Shown piece after piece: positions 31,160 to 40,810 of a DNA stretch of 64,000 nt. This DNA comes from JBLIRR01 sp049472395 (GTDB lineage: Bacteria; SZUA-182; DTGQ01; JBLIRR01). The translations under genes were made by a program, and so were the position numbers. The stretch spans positions 36,761-100,760 of the forward strand of contig JBLIRR010000019.1 in assembly GCA_049472395.1 (NCBI GenBank), in the 5' to 3' direction. Each line of letters starts with the position of its first letter. Position 1 is the first letter of the stretch. The notes beneath the pieces are model-generated. The model did not search any database, was not told the DNA's origin, and saw nothing but the letters and a program-made list of their open reading frames with translations.

Positions 31160-33133
31160 ATGAAGACTGGGAAATTTATAAAAACTATAGGCATGATAGG
31201 CATCTCTATACTCTTCTGCTTCATCTGTGCATGTGGAGGTGGGGAAAATGGTGAGGAGGGAAACGGAGGTGGATTGGTTGATACAATTCCTCCTCAAGTC
31301 TCTGTTACCGCACCAGCTGATAGTGAAACAGATATACCACTCAATAGCAGTATTACTGCAACGTTTAATGAAGATATGGACAGCACAACCATTACTACTT
31401 CATCCTTTGTTCTAAACAATAGTGTAACTGGTACAGTGAGTTATAATAATGGGACAAAGACTGCCAGCTTTACCCCAACATCGCCTCTTTCCTCAAGCAC
31501 TACCTATACAGCGACCCTGACGACAGATATTAGTGACATAGCGCACAATACTTTAGCTTCAACATATACATGGTCCTTTACAACAGGCACCATTTCTGAT
31601 ACTACAAATCCGACGGTTCTATCCACCACTCCTGCTGATGGTTCGACAGATATCTCAGTTTCATCAACCATATCTGCAACATTTAGTGAAGCCATGAACG
31701 TAGCTTCGCTCACATCCAGCAGCTTCACAGTGGAAGGTGACGGAGGTATCACTGCAAATGGCACTTTCTATTATGATGCGACAACCGACACTATTACCCT
31801 CACACCATCAGCTTCACTGGTGGGAGGCATAACATACACTGTCGCTATCACCACTGATGCTGAGGATCTTTCAGGAAACGCACTAAGCGCCAGTGTGGTG
31901 TGGAGCTTTATAACCGCATCAACATCAACTGCATGGGAACAGGTGGGTGGCCAGGTGAGCCCGGGAGGTCCTGAATCAGAGGATCCTACCATGCTCATTA
32001 TTGGCTCTACACCAGCAGTGGGCTATCGACATGAGAGCTTCAGGTCTTATCTCAACCTATTTGATGGTACAAGTTGGGGGTCGCCGGAACCTGATCCCTC
32101 GAATAATAATACAAATTCCTCGATCTACGGTACTCCTTCTTTCTGTTCTGCGGGCTCTATTGTCTATATGGCGTATTCATCTGCAGGTGATGGAAGTGCT
32201 AGTGACAACGATGCCTTTTATGATCGTATCTTCGTCTATGCATGGACACAAGGAGCAGGATGGATATGTCAGAATAGTGGCAATGAGGTAAGCATTCCAT
32301 ACAACACTGCCACTAGCGAGGGTGCAAATGCATGGGAACCAGCTCTTGCTTGTTTAGGTTCTGGTAATCCCTTTGTTGCTTGGGTTGAAACCGACGTCAC
32401 TCCCTCTCCTGATGGTGATGATGATCTATGGCTTGCTGAAGTAACGAGCTCTCTATCTACTCGCTCATCTCCGTTGAGCAGAAATAGCGATTCACTCGCC
32501 ACCTATTCTACTGATGTACGGACAGTAGGTATTACGGTATCTTCCACCGGTACTGTTTATGTTGCTCAATGGGAACAGCACCCTGATGACCAGGATCGGA
32601 CAGATCTGTATGTTTCTCAATATAGCGGGGGAGTTTTTACCAGCCTCGGCAGTGCCATTTCTGATGATTATGATTCGAACAACCTCAGTTTACCCTCCCT
32701 GGCAGTTATGGGGACGAATCTCTTTATTGCTTACTCCCGAGCGAACAGCTTAGACTACACCAAACATGTGTATGTAAAGCAGTATGATGGATCTACATGG
32801 ACAATAGTAGGCGGTGGGCCTGTGTCTGCTTTCAGTAGTACTGATCACTATGATTCAGCAAATCCAGATCTTCTCGTGATTAAAGATACACTTTATATTG
32901 CATGGGAAGAAAGCGATCAGTATGATGGGTATTTTATCTATGTAGCTTATTTTGATACATTAAATGAACAGTGGATTATTGACGGAGAGAAACTTAATAT
33001 GGAGCTGGATAATTCTTCTCATGATCCTAGCCTCGCTTACTCAAGCACAGATCAATATCTTTACGTTGCCTTTGAAGAATTCACAGATGGCCATCCCCAT
33101 ATCTTTGTAAAGAGGAAAGCCCTCAGGGAGTAA
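31160..33133 (+). CDS. lipoprotein with two Big_5 Ig-like domains and a beta-propeller-like C-terminus
   Basis: The start is ATG 31160 after AAAAGGGGATTC, because it gives a lipoprotein signal peptide ending ICAC (Cys25) before GGGENGEEGNGGG; an upstream ATG at 31094 would spoil it. Two bacterial Ig-like (Big_5) domains follow (about 42-145 and 150-255), each with PADSETDIPLNSSITATFNE-like starts and a WSFTT end. The remaining 400 residues have repeated strands with FVAWVE, YVAQWEQ, FIAYSRA, YIAWEES and YVAFEEF, most like a propeller. The stop codon lies in the sequence GAGTAA that also forms the end of the RAYT element, so the original C-terminus may have been longer. The ligand is unknown. 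Confidence 0.8.
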   Translation: MKTGKFIKTIGMIGISILFCFICACGGGENGEEGNGGGLVDTIPPQVSVTAPADSETDIPLNSSITATFNEDMDSTTITTSSFVLNNSVTGTVSYNNGTKTASFTPTSPLSSSTTYTATLTTDISDIAHNTLASTYTWSFTTGTISDTTNPTVLSTTPADGSTDISVSSTISATFSEAMNVASLTSSSFTVEGDGGITANGTFYYDATTDTITLTPSASLVGGITYTVAITTDAEDLSGNALSASVVWSFITASTSTAWEQVGGQVSPGGPESEDPTMLIIGSTPAVGYRHESFRSYLNLFDGTSWGSPEPDPSNNNTNSSIYGTPSFCSAGSIVYMAYSSAGDGSASDNDAFYDRIFVYAWTQGAGWICQNSGNEVSIPYNTATSEGANAWEPALACLGSGNPFVAWVETDVTPSPDGDDDLWLAEVTSSLSTRSSPLSRNSDSLATYSTDVRTVGITVSSTGTVYVAQWEQHPDDQDRTDLYVSQYSGGVFTSLGSAISDDYDSNNLSLPSLAVMGTNLFIAYSRANSLDYTKHVYVKQYDGSTWTIVGGGPVSAFSSTDHYDSANPDLLVIKDTLYIAWEESDQYDGYFIYVAYFDTLNEQWIIDGEKLNMELDNSSHDPSLAYSSTDQYLYVAFEEFTDGHPHIFVKRKALRE

Positions 33134-33135
33134 AA

Positions 33136-33161
33136 GGGTCACATCTTAAATATTAAATATT
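33136..33161 (+). repeat. RAYT element terminal repeat, solo end
   Basis: The 26 bases beginning GGGTCACATC and continuing with the AAATATTAAATATT tail are identical to the left end of the complete element at 53459. They sit two bases after the lipoprotein stop and mark one end of the truncated copy. Confidence 0.85.
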
Positions 33162-33688
33162 TGCTTTTTGATCCTATCAATTCTTAGTTTAAAACTACTA
33201 TTTTGCTTTGCTTGCTCTGCTATGCGATTATACATGATGGTAATTAATGCTCCACTTACATCGCCGGAATAGATCCCTAAATCTTTGCAAGACAATCCGC
33301 TCATATCCCTGGTAAGATAAATTGCTACTTCACGAGCTTTGTTTTTCTTGCGACCTTTAGTTACAATATTCTCTTGGCTGCAATCAGACTCTAGGCAGAC
33401 TGCCTGTATCACTTTTTCAGGCGCTACTTTCGGTTTGAGCTTATTTAACTGAGGAATTTCTTTTTCCTTTTGCCTGCCTGACAGAAAGTTTCTTTTGACC
33501 CAATTTACAAAATCCGTATACCCGAGGATTAAACCTTCGAATTGTTCAAAGTTAAGACCGATAAAATTATAAGCAGATATCAAAACTTTCGGGTTTGATA
33601 ACCTGATGATTTTACTTTTATAAATTTTATTTAAACTAACTAACTCCCATGACTTGCCGTCACAACGAACAATGAAAGTTAGACGCAA
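33146..33688 (-). pseudogene. RAYT transposase, 3'-terminal fragment fused to other sequence
   Basis: Residues from about 53 onward (33146-33535) match the C-terminal 130 residues of the complete transposase at 53469-54443, with about 85-90% identity by eye (DFVNWVK, GRQ-EKEIPQLNKLKPKV, GRKKNKAREVAIYL, LSCKDLGIY). Similarity ends abruptly at AAACCTTCGA near 33532. The first 52 residues (MRLTFIVRCDGKSWELVSLN) are unrelated. The catalytic HUH motif and Tyr lie in the missing part, so it cannot transpose. Confidence 0.85.
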
Positions 33689-34115
33689 ACATACATATAA
33701 AGGACAATATGATGTCTAAATGTGATATTCAGATTGACTTCGATAATGCAGAAAGAAAATTTATATTTGGTGATAAAATTACCGGCACGATAAAAATCCA
33801 GGTGAATACAAAATATAGCTGGCGCCAAAGATATACTAAAAGATAATCATGGGCACCTTGATCACCTTATGGATCAGGGGGCTTTACAAGGGGCCTTGAA
33901 TAAATTCATAATAGAAAAGTGCGAGAGATTAACTAGAGGTACGTCTAATGGGGTTGGATATTCGTTCGCACACTTCTTGAACCTGATACATCAAAAACCA
34001 TGGAACATAAGGTATTGATCGTGCAAATGGTAGAATTCTCCGATTATCTATAGTATGATATCATGACGATGCAAAAAGGGATTCCTATCAATCCTTATAG
34101 ATTACGGAGTTATGT
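33689..34115. other. gene relics: arrestin/Spo0M-like start and an unknown frame
   Basis: A 45-residue frame (33709-33846, with AAAGGACAAT upstream) starts MMSKCDIQIDFDNAERKF and FGDKITGTIKIQVN, like the first strands of an arrestin-fold/Spo0M-type protein, and is then cut. From about 33824 a second frame reads AGAKDILKDNHGHLDHLMDQ to HQKPWNIRY (stop at 34018) without an obvious start or family. Both look like decayed pieces. Confidence 0.4.
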
Positions 34116-34487
34116 ATGGGTAAAGAAAAATCAAGAGGCCTACGGCGGTTGATAAAGGCAACAGGTTATTCTATTGCGGGTTATAAGTCTGCCTGGAAGT
34201 ATGAGGAGGCATTTAGAATAGAATGCGTGCTTGCAATAATCATGATACCTGCAGGATTATGTATAGGCTCAACTGCTGTGCAGCGGTCACTTCTGGTGGG
34301 AAGCTGTTTTCTTGTTATTATCATAGAATTATTAAATGCGGCGATCGAAGCTGTTGTTGATCGTATTGGTCCAGCGTATCATGAACTATCGGGAAGGTCT
34401 AAGGATATGGGATCAGCAGCCGTTTTGACAAGTCTTATTTTAACCATTATCATTTGGGGATTAATACTATGGGAACGATTCTGCTAA
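34116..34487 (+). CDS. dgkA: diacylglycerol kinase
   Basis: The 123 residues match the small prokaryotic DgkA (E. coli 121-122), an inner-membrane trimer that phosphorylates diacylglycerol to phosphatidic acid. The diagnostic IELLNAAIEAVVDRI, with the catalytic Glu, and HELSGRSKDMGSAAV are intact, and three transmembrane helices are evident (about 37-52, 57-78 and 100-118). GGAG lies upstream of the ATG. It is followed after 42 bases by a phosphatidyltransferase-like gene, making a small phospholipid operon. Confidence 0.93.
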   Translation: MGKEKSRGLRRLIKATGYSIAGYKSAWKYEEAFRIECVLAIIMIPAGLCIGSTAVQRSLLVGSCFLVIIIELLNAAIEAVVDRIGPAYHELSGRSKDMGSAAVLTSLILTIIIWGLILWERFC

Positions 34488-34529
34488 CTTGCGCAAGCCA
34501 TCTTTGATGTATTTATTTTTAGTACATCC

Positions 34530-35807
34530 ATGACCTTAGAAAAGAAACCTAAGCAGAAGTTGATGCCGTCTCCTTATTGGCTGGAGAAAGTCGAGAGTAG
34601 CATAGCATCCACTATATCGATACATCCCAATTACCTATCCTGTACCAAGTTATGTGTTATTTTCCCTCTTCTTTTTCTTTCTCTCAAGCAAATTGGAATT
34701 ATACCAAACCATCAGATGATGGTGTTTATCATGTTTATAATTTTCGGTATCCTTGATTACGTGGAGGGGATACTTGCCCACTATCATAAAATGGAAACTG
34801 TTTTAGAGCCTCTGTTTGCCTGTCTCACAGATTTACCTATTCTATTAACACTATCATTATTTTGTCTTGATGTTATCCCTCTACCTCTATTGATTCTGAA
34901 AATTGTGTCGGACATTATACTTGCTCTTATCTATATTACTGAGAGAAGAAGAACTGAAAACCGTCTGATAATGGGTATTAATTTTACTACGCTTTTTGCA
35001 CTTCTTGTGATAAGCCAGGGCTGGGCATCGAAGTTTATCACCAGAGAGCTTGTCATTTATTTTTTATTCACAAATATAACATTTTCAGGAATAGTTATTT
35101 TATATAACCTGGGGATATTACAGAAAAGATATATAGCTGATGCATTGTCGGGTTCAAATCTACTTTGTGGTATTTTTAGTATGCTATTTGCTGCAAAAAG
35201 TCGAGTAGATATTAGCCTGCTGTTTTTAATGATGGGAGCAGCTTTTGATGGCTTTGACGGAGCCGCAGCAAGAAAATTTGGCGGAACATGGTGGGGGGTC
35301 TACTCAGATGATGTGGCAGATGGCGTTAATTATGGGATAGCTCCTGGGGTAGCCCTTTATTATACCTTGGGAAACCTGGAAGGAATCATCGTCGGGATAT
35401 TTTTCAGTTGTTTTACACTCAGCCGTCTTGTTTATTTTACACTTAACAAGATATATAGCGATCCTGATTATTTTTGCGGTGTTCCGAGTACTGTGGGAGC
35501 ACTGGTTGCTCTTTGCTCTCTCATTCTATTCAACAATCATCCGGCTATTATAGGACTTATGGTGGGAATCGCTTGTATCCAGATGGTATCTTTTGATACA
35601 CATTACCGCCATTTGGGTCGGGTACTTGCATCAAACCGTCGCATTATTTATGGTATGCCGGTCTTCATAGGATTTCTTCTTGTTGGTAATATTTTATGGG
35701 GAATAGAGGTCCCTGTTGCAATAATCCTGGGAGCATCATGTGTGTATGGTTTTTTCCCTACTGTGGCTCATTTCGTAAGGTTGGTTAATTACAATAGCCG
35801 TAAATGA
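34530..35807 (+). CDS. double CDP-alcohol phosphatidyltransferase-like membrane protein (phosphatidylserine-synthase-like)
   Basis: The 425 residues form two halves. The C-half (about 205-425) has the CDP-OH-P signature DGFDGAAARKFGG with SDDVADGVNYGIAPG. It retains the DG..AR, G and two final Asp residues, with seven rather than eight residues between Arg and Gly, as in some PssA relatives. The N-half (about 55-200) is a divergent copy: ILDYVEGILAHYHKMETVLE and a lone TDLP keep only traces of the motif, so it is probably catalytically dead. Ten to twelve transmembrane helices are predicted by eye. The product could be phosphatidylserine or another polar phospholipid. It follows dgkA, so phosphatidic acid made there could enter the CDP-diacylglycerol pool used here. 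Confidence 0.75.
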   Translation: MTLEKKPKQKLMPSPYWLEKVESSIASTISIHPNYLSCTKLCVIFPLLFLSLKQIGIIPNHQMMVFIMFIIFGILDYVEGILAHYHKMETVLEPLFACLTDLPILLTLSLFCLDVIPLPLLILKIVSDIILALIYITERRRTENRLIMGINFTTLFALLVISQGWASKFITRELVIYFLFTNITFSGIVILYNLGILQKRYIADALSGSNLLCGIFSMLFAAKSRVDISLLFLMMGAAFDGFDGAAARKFGGTWWGVYSDDVADGVNYGIAPGVALYYTLGNLEGIIVGIFFSCFTLSRLVYFTLNKIYSDPDYFCGVPSTVGALVALCSLILFNNHPAIIGLMVGIACIQMVSFDTHYRHLGRVLASNRRIIYGMPVFIGFLLVGNILWGIEVPVAIILGASCVYGFFPTVAHFVRLVNYNSRK

Positions 35808-36247
35808 ACATGAACTAGTTTATCGCGGTCTGCATGAATTTTCCTGTTCGAAGACGCAGCACCCGTATAATCAATGGAACTATCCAGCTTAAAAGGGATA
35901 AATAACCACTCAAATAAATGTTCATTTATGTGCTATATTATAAAATTCATGGATAGAGTATTGGATAATCACTGATTGATTTTAGGGATACGTTTTCTTC
36001 ATAGTTCCTTTAAAAAATAATAATTCATTGGCATAAACCTTGTATCTCTATTCTTTAGAATTAAAATTAATGGGCTCGTAAAAAGGCATCAATGGGACAA
36101 TAGAATCAAGTAGTTCATGATTCTTATATGAATTTGCTCCAGTTGAATAAAATTTTTTACGAGGATATCAAAATTTAAACAGGCAACTCAAAAAGGCAAC
36201 AAAAGAGCTTTTAAACGAGTGCCTGGCATCTAACGAAGAGAAGATAT
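35808..36247. other. intergenic, nothing recognised
   Basis: This 440-base AT-rich stretch has no open frame with coding character, no hairpin and no repeat matching elsewhere in the window. A promoter for the downstream lipoprotein is expected here but cannot be placed. Confidence 0.5.
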
Positions 36248-39238
36248 ATGAAACCAAATTCCAAGAACAAAAAAACTACGTTTTACTTGATATGTTTATT
36301 GCTCATAGTCGTTCTATCGTCCTGTTCAATTGATGAGGAGAGAGAAAAAATAATTGTTTCCTCAGAAAAACAATGTGAATTCGTATCCGCGGTAACTAAC
36401 TTATCAAATGGAGTTGAATTGGATGAGTATTTAGAGGCTGGTATAGATGGTTTTCCGATACCTTTTTCTTATGAAGGAACGGCAAATACTGCAGTTTCAT
36501 TCCCGTCGGAAATTCAGGATATAAGTATTGCCACAATTGAGGGCTCTTATTTGTATCAGCTTAATCAATTCCAAGGTCTTATTATTTGTGATATCTCTCA
36601 ACCAGAGAATCCATTTATCGTTGGGAGTACCTCTATCACTGGTCAACCAGAAGAGATATTTATCCGAGATGACCTCGCCTATATCCTCGTTTCTCATTAC
36701 GATATCGGATCTTATGATCCAAGTGTATCATCACCGACAGTTTCCTCTCAGATAGTGGTGCTGGATATAGCCGATAAAAGTCAACCTCAAATAACCGGCT
36801 CTTTTGATTTGGAGGGTGTGGTTACGGACTCACGACTTACCGGCAGCATTCTCTATATTGTGTGCTCCATTCCGTCCTTTTCTTCATTTTATCTCCCCAT
36901 TTGGGAGGAGGATGATGGCGTTATAGAGCCAGTGGCACAAGAGAATATTTATATAGCTTCTATCAATATATCCGATCCTTACAATATCGAGCTGGCGGAT
37001 AGAAAGGATTTTAGCAATTCCACCTGTAATATCCACATAACAGAAGAGGCAATTTTTGTTGAGATCGGCATTGAAAATGATTCTTCTTTCAATACCAACA
37101 TTATTTATATTGACATCTCCAATCCTGACGGCAGTATGATAAGGCGAGGTTCAATAGAAACACCAGGACACGATATGTCCAAAATGGATTATTATGATGG
37201 CTATTTGCGTGTATGCTCATACGAAAAATTGACCTATGATAATGTGAGCTTTCCTTTGGATCCTTTAACGTTTGACCTGGAGGATAGTGGGACCAGTCAC
37301 CTTTATGTCATTGATACCAATAACCCGGATGACCTACAAATGGTTGGAAGTGTGGCTCTTGAGCATACCGACCAACTATCTGCCGTCACTTTCGATGGAA
37401 ACCGTGCATATATAGTGATCGATGGATATGAGCATCCCCTATGGATTATTGATCTTAGCGATCCCTCACGCCCCCAGATCAAAGGAAAACCTGATGTAGC
37501 TGTGCGGCCTATATACATTGAACCTCGGGGTGACCGTTTTATCATCGCAGACGACTCCTGTTCATGCCTTGGGATTTCTATATCTTTGTTCGATGTATCT
37601 GATCCGAATACCCTTACCTTAATCGATCAATTATCATTTGGCGGCCAGAATAGATCTCAAACCCGTGAAGACATTCATGCCTTTACTCTTCTTGATAATG
37701 ATAATAATGAGCTTGAGCACATTCATGTGTCATATTCCATCTTTAATTTTACAGATGGTCATTATCCTAACGACTATCGACTGCAGCTCATCGACTATTC
37801 TGAAGACAATCTCGCAGAACGCGGATGGGTGACTCATAAAGGCAGTATACTGCCGAGTCATGGTTTCAGCAATCAGCTTTTTTCGATATCTCGCAGCGAC
37901 CTTCAGGTAATTGATATTGCTAATCGTGATGATCCGTTAATTATAGCCTCCTTGAATTTGACGTCCAATATTATCGATTTTATTCCTCTCGATAATTGCT
38001 ATGGTGTGGAGGTGATTAATGAAGGCTTTGGCAATTATTCTCTAAGGACCATACAGCTTTTCTCATCAGATGAGAGTAAAATAGCCAGCGAGCTTACTCT
38101 TGATTATGGAAATATTCCCTTTATTATAGAAAATGGCAATCTGGTTTATATCATAAGGACTAACTCTACTCCCTCTATTTCTCAAGCCATAACAGATATA
38201 GCTCCTTCTTCTTATGCCAGTTCAACACGGGTCCAGATCTATGATTTCAGTGATGTTTCTAATCCATGTGCTCGTGTTTTTATGGACTTGCCCGGAAGCT
38301 ATATTATGAACAACAGCCGTCAGGATATTATCCAACTAAAAGAAGATGTTCTGATATTTTATAATCAAACCAGATCATATTCTTACACGGCCACAAACTT
38401 TTCCTTATTAGATGAAAATGAGAAGGATGATGATGATGAAAGTAAAGAGGAGAATACTCAAAATTTGACAATTTTCAATGGATTTATTGTCGCAGATCTT
38501 TCAGACCCGAATAATCTTCAAGTGGCCTCAAAAATTCCCATTGAGAGCATTAGGCCAACTCATCTTTTTGCCATAGATGATATTCTGTATTACTCATACA
38601 GTCTCCTCATTAATGATGAGGATCAAGGTCAGCTTCAGACCAAATATTATCTTGGCAGGATAGATTTATCTGATCTCGCCCATCCCGTTGAGTCCAGTCC
38701 CGTTAATATTCCAGGACCATGCGTGGGTTTTGATGAGTCAGGGGATTTTGCCTATACAATCAATAGTGAATGGAATATTGAATGGGGCCCTGTTTATTCT
38801 CAGGATAATTCCTTTTGCGTGGTGAAGATTGAGGAGAACAAAGCATACTTAATTGATACAATTGAGTTGGATGATTATCCCTTTAGTATTGTTTTTGATA
38901 ATAACTATGCTTATCTCTCGGGATATAATAATCATTATGGCAACTCTTCTGCCCAATTAACCATCATTGATCTTACTCATCCGGAAAGTCTGATAACATA
39001 TGCACACACTCTCACTCAAATTCAAATATGCGCTGATATTTTGGGGGCCCAAAACAATAAAGTCTTTTTCAGTTCTTGGGAAAAAGAGGTGTTGTGCTAT
39101 GATATCAGTAATCCTGAGGTTCTCCAATTAGAGGAACAAAAAAAGCAGAGCAGCCGAGCCGAGCGAATCATTTTCTTTAGCGGCAAGGCATATGTGCCCC
39201 TGGGATACTATGGTCTCTGGATAAAGGATTTGGAATAA
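36248..39238 (+). CDS. large beta-propeller lipoprotein (LVIVD / Beta_propel type)
   Basis: The 996 residues start with a lipoprotein signal peptide (LLIVVLSSC, Cys26). The rest is a run of about 50-residue units of the LVIVD kind: GLIICDISQPENPFIVGS, IVVLDIADKSQPQITGSF, LWIIDLSDPSRPQIKG, LQVIDIANRDDPLIIASL, LTIIDLTHPESLITYAHT. A negatively charged linker (DEKDDDDESKEEN-like, near residue 725) interrupts the series. Such proteins are surface or periplasmic propellers that bind partners; none is known to be an enzyme. It is not in an operon, with 440 bases upstream and a minus-strand gene downstream. Confidence 0.85.
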   Translation: MKPNSKNKKTTFYLICLLLIVVLSSCSIDEEREKIIVSSEKQCEFVSAVTNLSNGVELDEYLEAGIDGFPIPFSYEGTANTAVSFPSEIQDISIATIEGSYLYQLNQFQGLIICDISQPENPFIVGSTSITGQPEEIFIRDDLAYILVSHYDIGSYDPSVSSPTVSSQIVVLDIADKSQPQITGSFDLEGVVTDSRLTGSILYIVCSIPSFSSFYLPIWEEDDGVIEPVAQENIYIASINISDPYNIELADRKDFSNSTCNIHITEEAIFVEIGIENDSSFNTNIIYIDISNPDGSMIRRGSIETPGHDMSKMDYYDGYLRVCSYEKLTYDNVSFPLDPLTFDLEDSGTSHLYVIDTNNPDDLQMVGSVALEHTDQLSAVTFDGNRAYIVIDGYEHPLWIIDLSDPSRPQIKGKPDVAVRPIYIEPRGDRFIIADDSCSCLGISISLFDVSDPNTLTLIDQLSFGGQNRSQTREDIHAFTLLDNDNNELEHIHVSYSIFNFTDGHYPNDYRLQLIDYSEDNLAERGWVTHKGSILPSHGFSNQLFSISRSDLQVIDIANRDDPLIIASLNLTSNIIDFIPLDNCYGVEVINEGFGNYSLRTIQLFSSDESKIASELTLDYGNIPFIIENGNLVYIIRTNSTPSISQAITDIAPSSYASSTRVQIYDFSDVSNPCARVFMDLPGSYIMNNSRQDIIQLKEDVLIFYNQTRSYSYTATNFSLLDENEKDDDDESKEENTQNLTIFNGFIVADLSDPNNLQVASKIPIESIRPTHLFAIDDILYYSYSLLINDEDQGQLQTKYYLGRIDLSDLAHPVESSPVNIPGPCVGFDESGDFAYTINSEWNIEWGPVYSQDNSFCVVKIEENKAYLIDTIELDDYPFSIVFDNNYAYLSGYNNHYGNSSAQLTIIDLTHPESLITYAHTLTQIQICADILGAQNNKVFFSSWEKEVLCYDISNPEVLQLEEQKKQSSRAERIIFFSGKAYVPLGYYGLWIKDLE

Positions 39239-39321
39239 AGGGATTTATATTTATATAATCCCCTCCCGAATCCCTTCAAAGACATGGCCTGAAAGCATCA
39301 CACGTATTTTTGAAATTAATC

Positions 39322-39466
39322 CTCTTTTATGTATAGTCCTTTCAGTCTCAGAAAAGCGATTTCTATCAGTTTTTGTAATCCGCGAATGTTACGATGGTTA
39401 TCAAGATAGGAGGGCAGGGTAAAGAGCAAGATTATCCGAATAGAAAGAAAGCTTTGTAATAAAATG
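39322..39466 (+). repeat. composite dispersed repeat, copy 1
   Basis: Bases 39371-39466 match 45849-45942 directly (best in AGGGCAGGG and TCCGAATAGAAA..AAAGCTTTGTAAT). The adjoining 39322-39370 matches 45789-45837 only as the reverse complement. So the same two modules occur in both places, with one of them flipped. Confidence 0.7.
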
Positions 39467-39496
39467 GCCAAGTTGCTTTATTGGCAACATGGCCAT
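39463..39496. terminator. hairpin between convergent genes
   Basis: ATGGCCA-A-GTTGC and GGCAACATGGCCAT form a stem with one mismatch and a short loop. It lies between the beta-propeller gene (+) and a convergent minus-strand gene, and is followed by an A/T-rich stretch. It could act as a bidirectional terminator; there is no long U run. Confidence 0.5.
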
Positions 39497-39517
39497 GCAT
39501 AAAATTTCAAAAAATCC

Positions 39518-39982
39518 CTAAATCCTATTTTTGCCAATAATATAGATTTCCCCTAAACCTTCTTTTTCGTTACATTCATCTGTACCTTCTTTTAATTCCA
39601 CTACAATTTTTAGGTAATGAATGTTTTCAGTTTCAAGCTCAGCCTCTTGGAGAGCTACCAAGTCAATTTTTACAACTAAATGACCGACGCTATCACGAGT
39701 TATTTTAATATATTCAGAACTGATAGGATCAGTAGATTCTGCTTTCTCGGGATTGATATAAACGAATACCTTTGAGGCAGTGCTATACCAGGTATAGGTA
39801 AGTATGCGAACATAATGTGCCTCACCGCCACTGTCAATATTGACTTGATAAGGAGAGACTTCAACCCTAAAAGTGCAACTATCTTGCCCATAACAAGTTA
39901 TTGGGATATACAATAGAAATACAGCAATAAGCATACAACAGGTAAACAGAGCGCAACTTTTTTTATAGATTATATTTTTCAT
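39518..39982 (-). CDS. secreted hypothetical protein
   Basis: The 154 residues have a signal peptide (hydrophobic 12-30, cleavage near CYG) and a mature part of about 120 residues that looks like one beta-sandwich domain: FRVEVSPYQVNIDSG, HYVRILTYTWYS, VFVYINPEKAE, HLVVKIDL and IHYLKIVVELKEG. Two cysteines (about 36 and 138) could pair. No known family was recognised. It is followed upstream in transcription by another small secreted protein (gap of 113 bases with hairpins). Confidence 0.65.
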   Translation of the reverse strand: MKNIIYKKSCALFTCCMLIAVFLLYIPITCYGQDSCTFRVEVSPYQVNIDSGGEAHYVRILTYTWYSTASKVFVYINPEKAESTDPISSEYIKITRDSVGHLVVKIDLVALQEAELETENIHYLKIVVELKEGTDECNEKEGLGEIYIIGKNRI

Positions 39983-40021
39983 TTTAGTGACTCTTTTTCA
40001 TTTAAATATTTGGATATATAC

Positions 40022-40085
40022 TACTTTTCAGGCCATCGGATAGGGGCCGATGGAGTTCACTAGTCGGTTGGCCCCTCTCTCCGGC
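40022..40085. terminator. GC-rich hairpins between two small secreted-protein genes
   Basis: CCATCGG-n7-CCGATGG and, as an alternative, AGGGGCC with GGCCCCT occur in the 113 bases between 40096 and 39982. They may terminate or attenuate transcription coming from the 40096-40425 gene. Confidence 0.45.
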
Positions 40086-40095
40086 CTCCCCCAGA

Positions 40096-40425
40096 TTATT
40101 TGCTACCGCGTGGGCGCAAATTGACTTCTGTGCCTGTGTCGATAATTTTCAGCTCACAGGCCATGAGCTTATATGTTTCAGGGCACTGGTGGGCATTGAT
40201 TTCAACCGAATTGCCTATCTCGATAGCAATCCATGGCAGTGGGATACCGTAGACAACAACAGTATCGTCAACAACGATTGCGTTATACTCAGACCAAACT
40301 TCCGTGACAATCCCACTCACTTCCGTGGCGCAATCTGGGCCATTTAATGCCCAAACAGCCTGCACTGCAACGAAACTCATAATGATTGCCAAAATTACAC
40401 AAAATCCCTTCATGGAACTTTTCAT
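40096..40425 (-). CDS. small secreted OB-like protein
   Basis: The 109 residues have a good Shine-Dalgarno (AAAGGAG) and signal peptide (cleavage near VWA-LNG). The mature 80 residues are strand-rich (VSGIVTEVWSEYNAIVVDD, VVYGIPLPWIAIEIGNSVEI, YKLMACELKII), like small OB-fold or DUF5666-like exported proteins. Three cysteines are present. Function unknown. Confidence 0.65.
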   Translation of the reverse strand: MKSSMKGFCVILAIIMSFVAVQAVWALNGPDCATEVSGIVTEVWSEYNAIVVDDTVVVYGIPLPWIAIEIGNSVEINAHQCPETYKLMACELKIIDTGTEVNLRPRGSK

Positions 40426-40441
40426 GGTAAGTCTCCTTTAG

Positions 40442-40555
40442 TTATAGGTTTTTTTTGTTTCTCTTCAGCGGAACACACATGCCGCCTTCAAGAAGGTTTT
40501 TCACATCTGTTTCAGGACTCCCCATAAGTGGAATGGAGCGATCCTCTTTCGTCAC
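40442..40555 (-). CDS. possible 37-residue leader-type peptide
   Basis: A GTG-started frame just upstream of the 40096-40425 gene reads VTKEDRSIPLMGSPETDVKN and then LLEGGMCVPLKRNKKNL. The composition looks coding, and AGGAGG lies upstream but 16 bases away, further than usual. It could be a small leader gene of the same transcript or a remnant. Confidence 0.3.
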   Translation of the reverse strand: MTKEDRSIPLMGSPETDVKNLLEGGMCVPLKRNKKNL

Positions 40556-40810
40556 GAATGCCTTTCTCTCACCTCCTTTTGGTTAAATGTGTTATAGAAC
40601 AAAAAAGGATAAAGTATGAGAACCTGCTTTTTGTATAGATAGAGAATCAGCTTCTTTTTAGAGATCGCATCTTTCAGTTTACAAGTTCTTTCTATTTATT
40701 ATATCCACCCTAATAACAAAAAAAATGAGCATTACTTCCCATTTATCTATAGGAAGAACTACCCATAAAATGGATCCGTAGAATTTTATAATGAAGTGGC
40801 TTAATGTTGG

